NCBI GenBank assembly: GCA_019649035.1
Contig: BMAT01013948.1
Coordinates: forward strand, 30,653-61,489
Reading direction: 5' to 3'
Origin: Elysia marginata
Taxonomy: Eukaryota; Mollusca; Gastropoda; Plakobranchidae
Length of the DNA: 30,837 nucleotides
Part shown: in pieces, positions 30,137 through 30,837 of the stretch
How positions within the stretch are numbered: the stretch's first letter is position 1
How the letters are laid out: each line of letters starts with the position of its first letter
Made by a program: the position numbers and the translations under genes
The notes under the pieces: model-generated
Database searches by the model: none
What the model was told of the DNA's origin: nothing
What the model saw: the letters and a program-made list of their open reading frames with translations, nothing else

Positions 30137-30372
30137 GTAAGAAACTTACCCAAATAAGACTCTAAAATCTAGGTCGACATTATAATTGGGAATGAAAATA
30201 GAGCAACAAAAATCGTTCTTTCCCGCAAGCAATTGACTTCAAAGAGGGAGTTTGCCAGCAGGAACGATAATTTACGCTCTAGTCTCATTCCCAATAGACA
30301 CAGTAAAAGTAATGGGTGTTGTCTTGTAGTGAAGGGACGCTACTCTTGTTTTACTTCATTCCCAACACAATG
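30137..30372. mobile_element. MITE-like element, copy B (rearranged or nested)
   Basis: Compared with the minus strand of copy A, it shares GTAAGAAACTTACCC (30137-30151; in copy A at 27991-28005), GTGTTGTCTT (about 30317-30326) and (G/T)(C/T)TACTCTTGTTTTAC before CATTCCC (about 30339-30364). It also contains an inner inverted pair, ATTGGGAATGA...ATAGAGC at 30185-30204 and GCTCTAGTCTCATTCCCAAT at 30276-30295. The three CATTCCC-type ends suggest either a nested insertion of a shorter relative or an internal rearrangement. The long plus-strand frame starting at 30233 overlaps this element and is not a gene. Confidence 0.6.
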
Positions 30373-30837
30373 CTTCATTTTCATCAAGCACTTTCATATT
30401 TTATATTTCTTTCTACCAACGCACATACATGTATCCAGTCATCTGATGGCTTCTGTTTTTTTATGTTGGTCCAGCATTGATCCAAAGAGAAGACTAATCA
30501 CCTCTCTAAGTGAAATAAACGGTCCCGCCCGAAGCCAGGCACGAAAATCAATGGGGCAAAAAGTAGGCATAACGAGAGTGTACTCTTCAGAATGTCACGA
30601 CATTGAAAGTCTCTTGGTTAATGACAGGATATTAATGATTATGGATCCAAAGAAAATGGGAGATAACCTTTTTTCTGCCGGTTTTTTTTTTCTTCTATGA
30701 AACAAAAAATGTATGCACATGTTTAAAAAACAACGATCTGGGTTTTCGATTATGATATCAGGTAAAGATTACGTCACTCGTTAAAAGGTTCATAATAGTT
30801 TGAAGATTTATAATACTTTAGACCCAAAACGTTGTCT
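30373..30837. other. No supportable gene to the window end
   Basis: The plus-strand frame that began inside the repeat stays open to about 30700 and includes plausible-looking residues near its end. It has no recognised motif, no initiation context and no splice signals that I could pair, and it ends in poly(T)-encoded Phe residues. Confidence 0.4.

Noticed and set aside
30233-30700. 155-codon plus-strand frame
   Set aside because: It begins inside a MITE-like repeat and ends in poly(T)-encoded Phe, with no motif or splice signals found.
1-30837. A novel multi-gene defence, biosynthetic or mobile system
   Set aside because: There are no clustered genes, no conserved enzymes beyond transposon relics, and no bacterial gene organisation anywhere in the window.

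Overview
This window looks like nuclear DNA from a complex eukaryote. It is AT-rich and almost gene-free, with no operons or bacterial-style coding density. Microsatellites, homopolymer runs and decayed transposable elements are interspersed throughout. Two tRNA-derived SINE families, a CR1-like LINE family, a Tc1/mariner relic and MITE-like repeats suggest a marine invertebrate, most likely a mollusc. That placement is inference from repeat style, not from a marker gene.

Layout. 1-5 kb: a (TAC)n tract, a 25-C run, two copies of SINE family 1 (one with a perfect 14-bp target-site duplication) and one copy of SINE family 2, all reading on the minus strand. 5-9 kb: anonymous AT-rich sequence with weak internal repeats. 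8.87-9.72 kb: a degenerate GAGT-type array interrupted by a LINE 3' fragment. 9.7-14.4 kb: anonymous sequence, a CT-rich tract, a 40-base assembly gap at 12300-12339 next to (GA)n, and a locally duplicated block. 14.4-14.8 kb: long (TTC)n/(TTA)n arrays, followed by a weak candidate terminal exon. 16.37-16.56 kb: a 100-bp tandem duplication. 17.49-18.75 kb: an internally deleted Tc1-like transposon with intact terminal inverted repeats and a stop-riddled transposase. 19.16-19.63 kb: a second LINE fragment of the same family on the minus strand.

The only convincing host coding sequence is a GC-rich internal exon at 21231-21789 on the minus strand. It is open throughout, has a glutamine tract and is bounded by good splice signals. 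A second, short candidate exon on the plus strand (26991-27045) resembles the start of a Myb/SANT repeat and lies directly against a (GATA)n array. From 24 to 31 kb there are (GA)n/(CT)n arrays, the second SINE-2 copy, a shared 29-bp dispersed motif, a 10-bp palindrome, and two related MITE-like elements.

The genes do not form a pathway: at most one or two interrupted host genes pass through the window, and the rest is intron or intergenic sequence carrying repeats. I found no evidence of an undescribed multi-gene system. The most useful observations are the exon, the repeat families with paired copies, and the nested or interrupted repeat structures.
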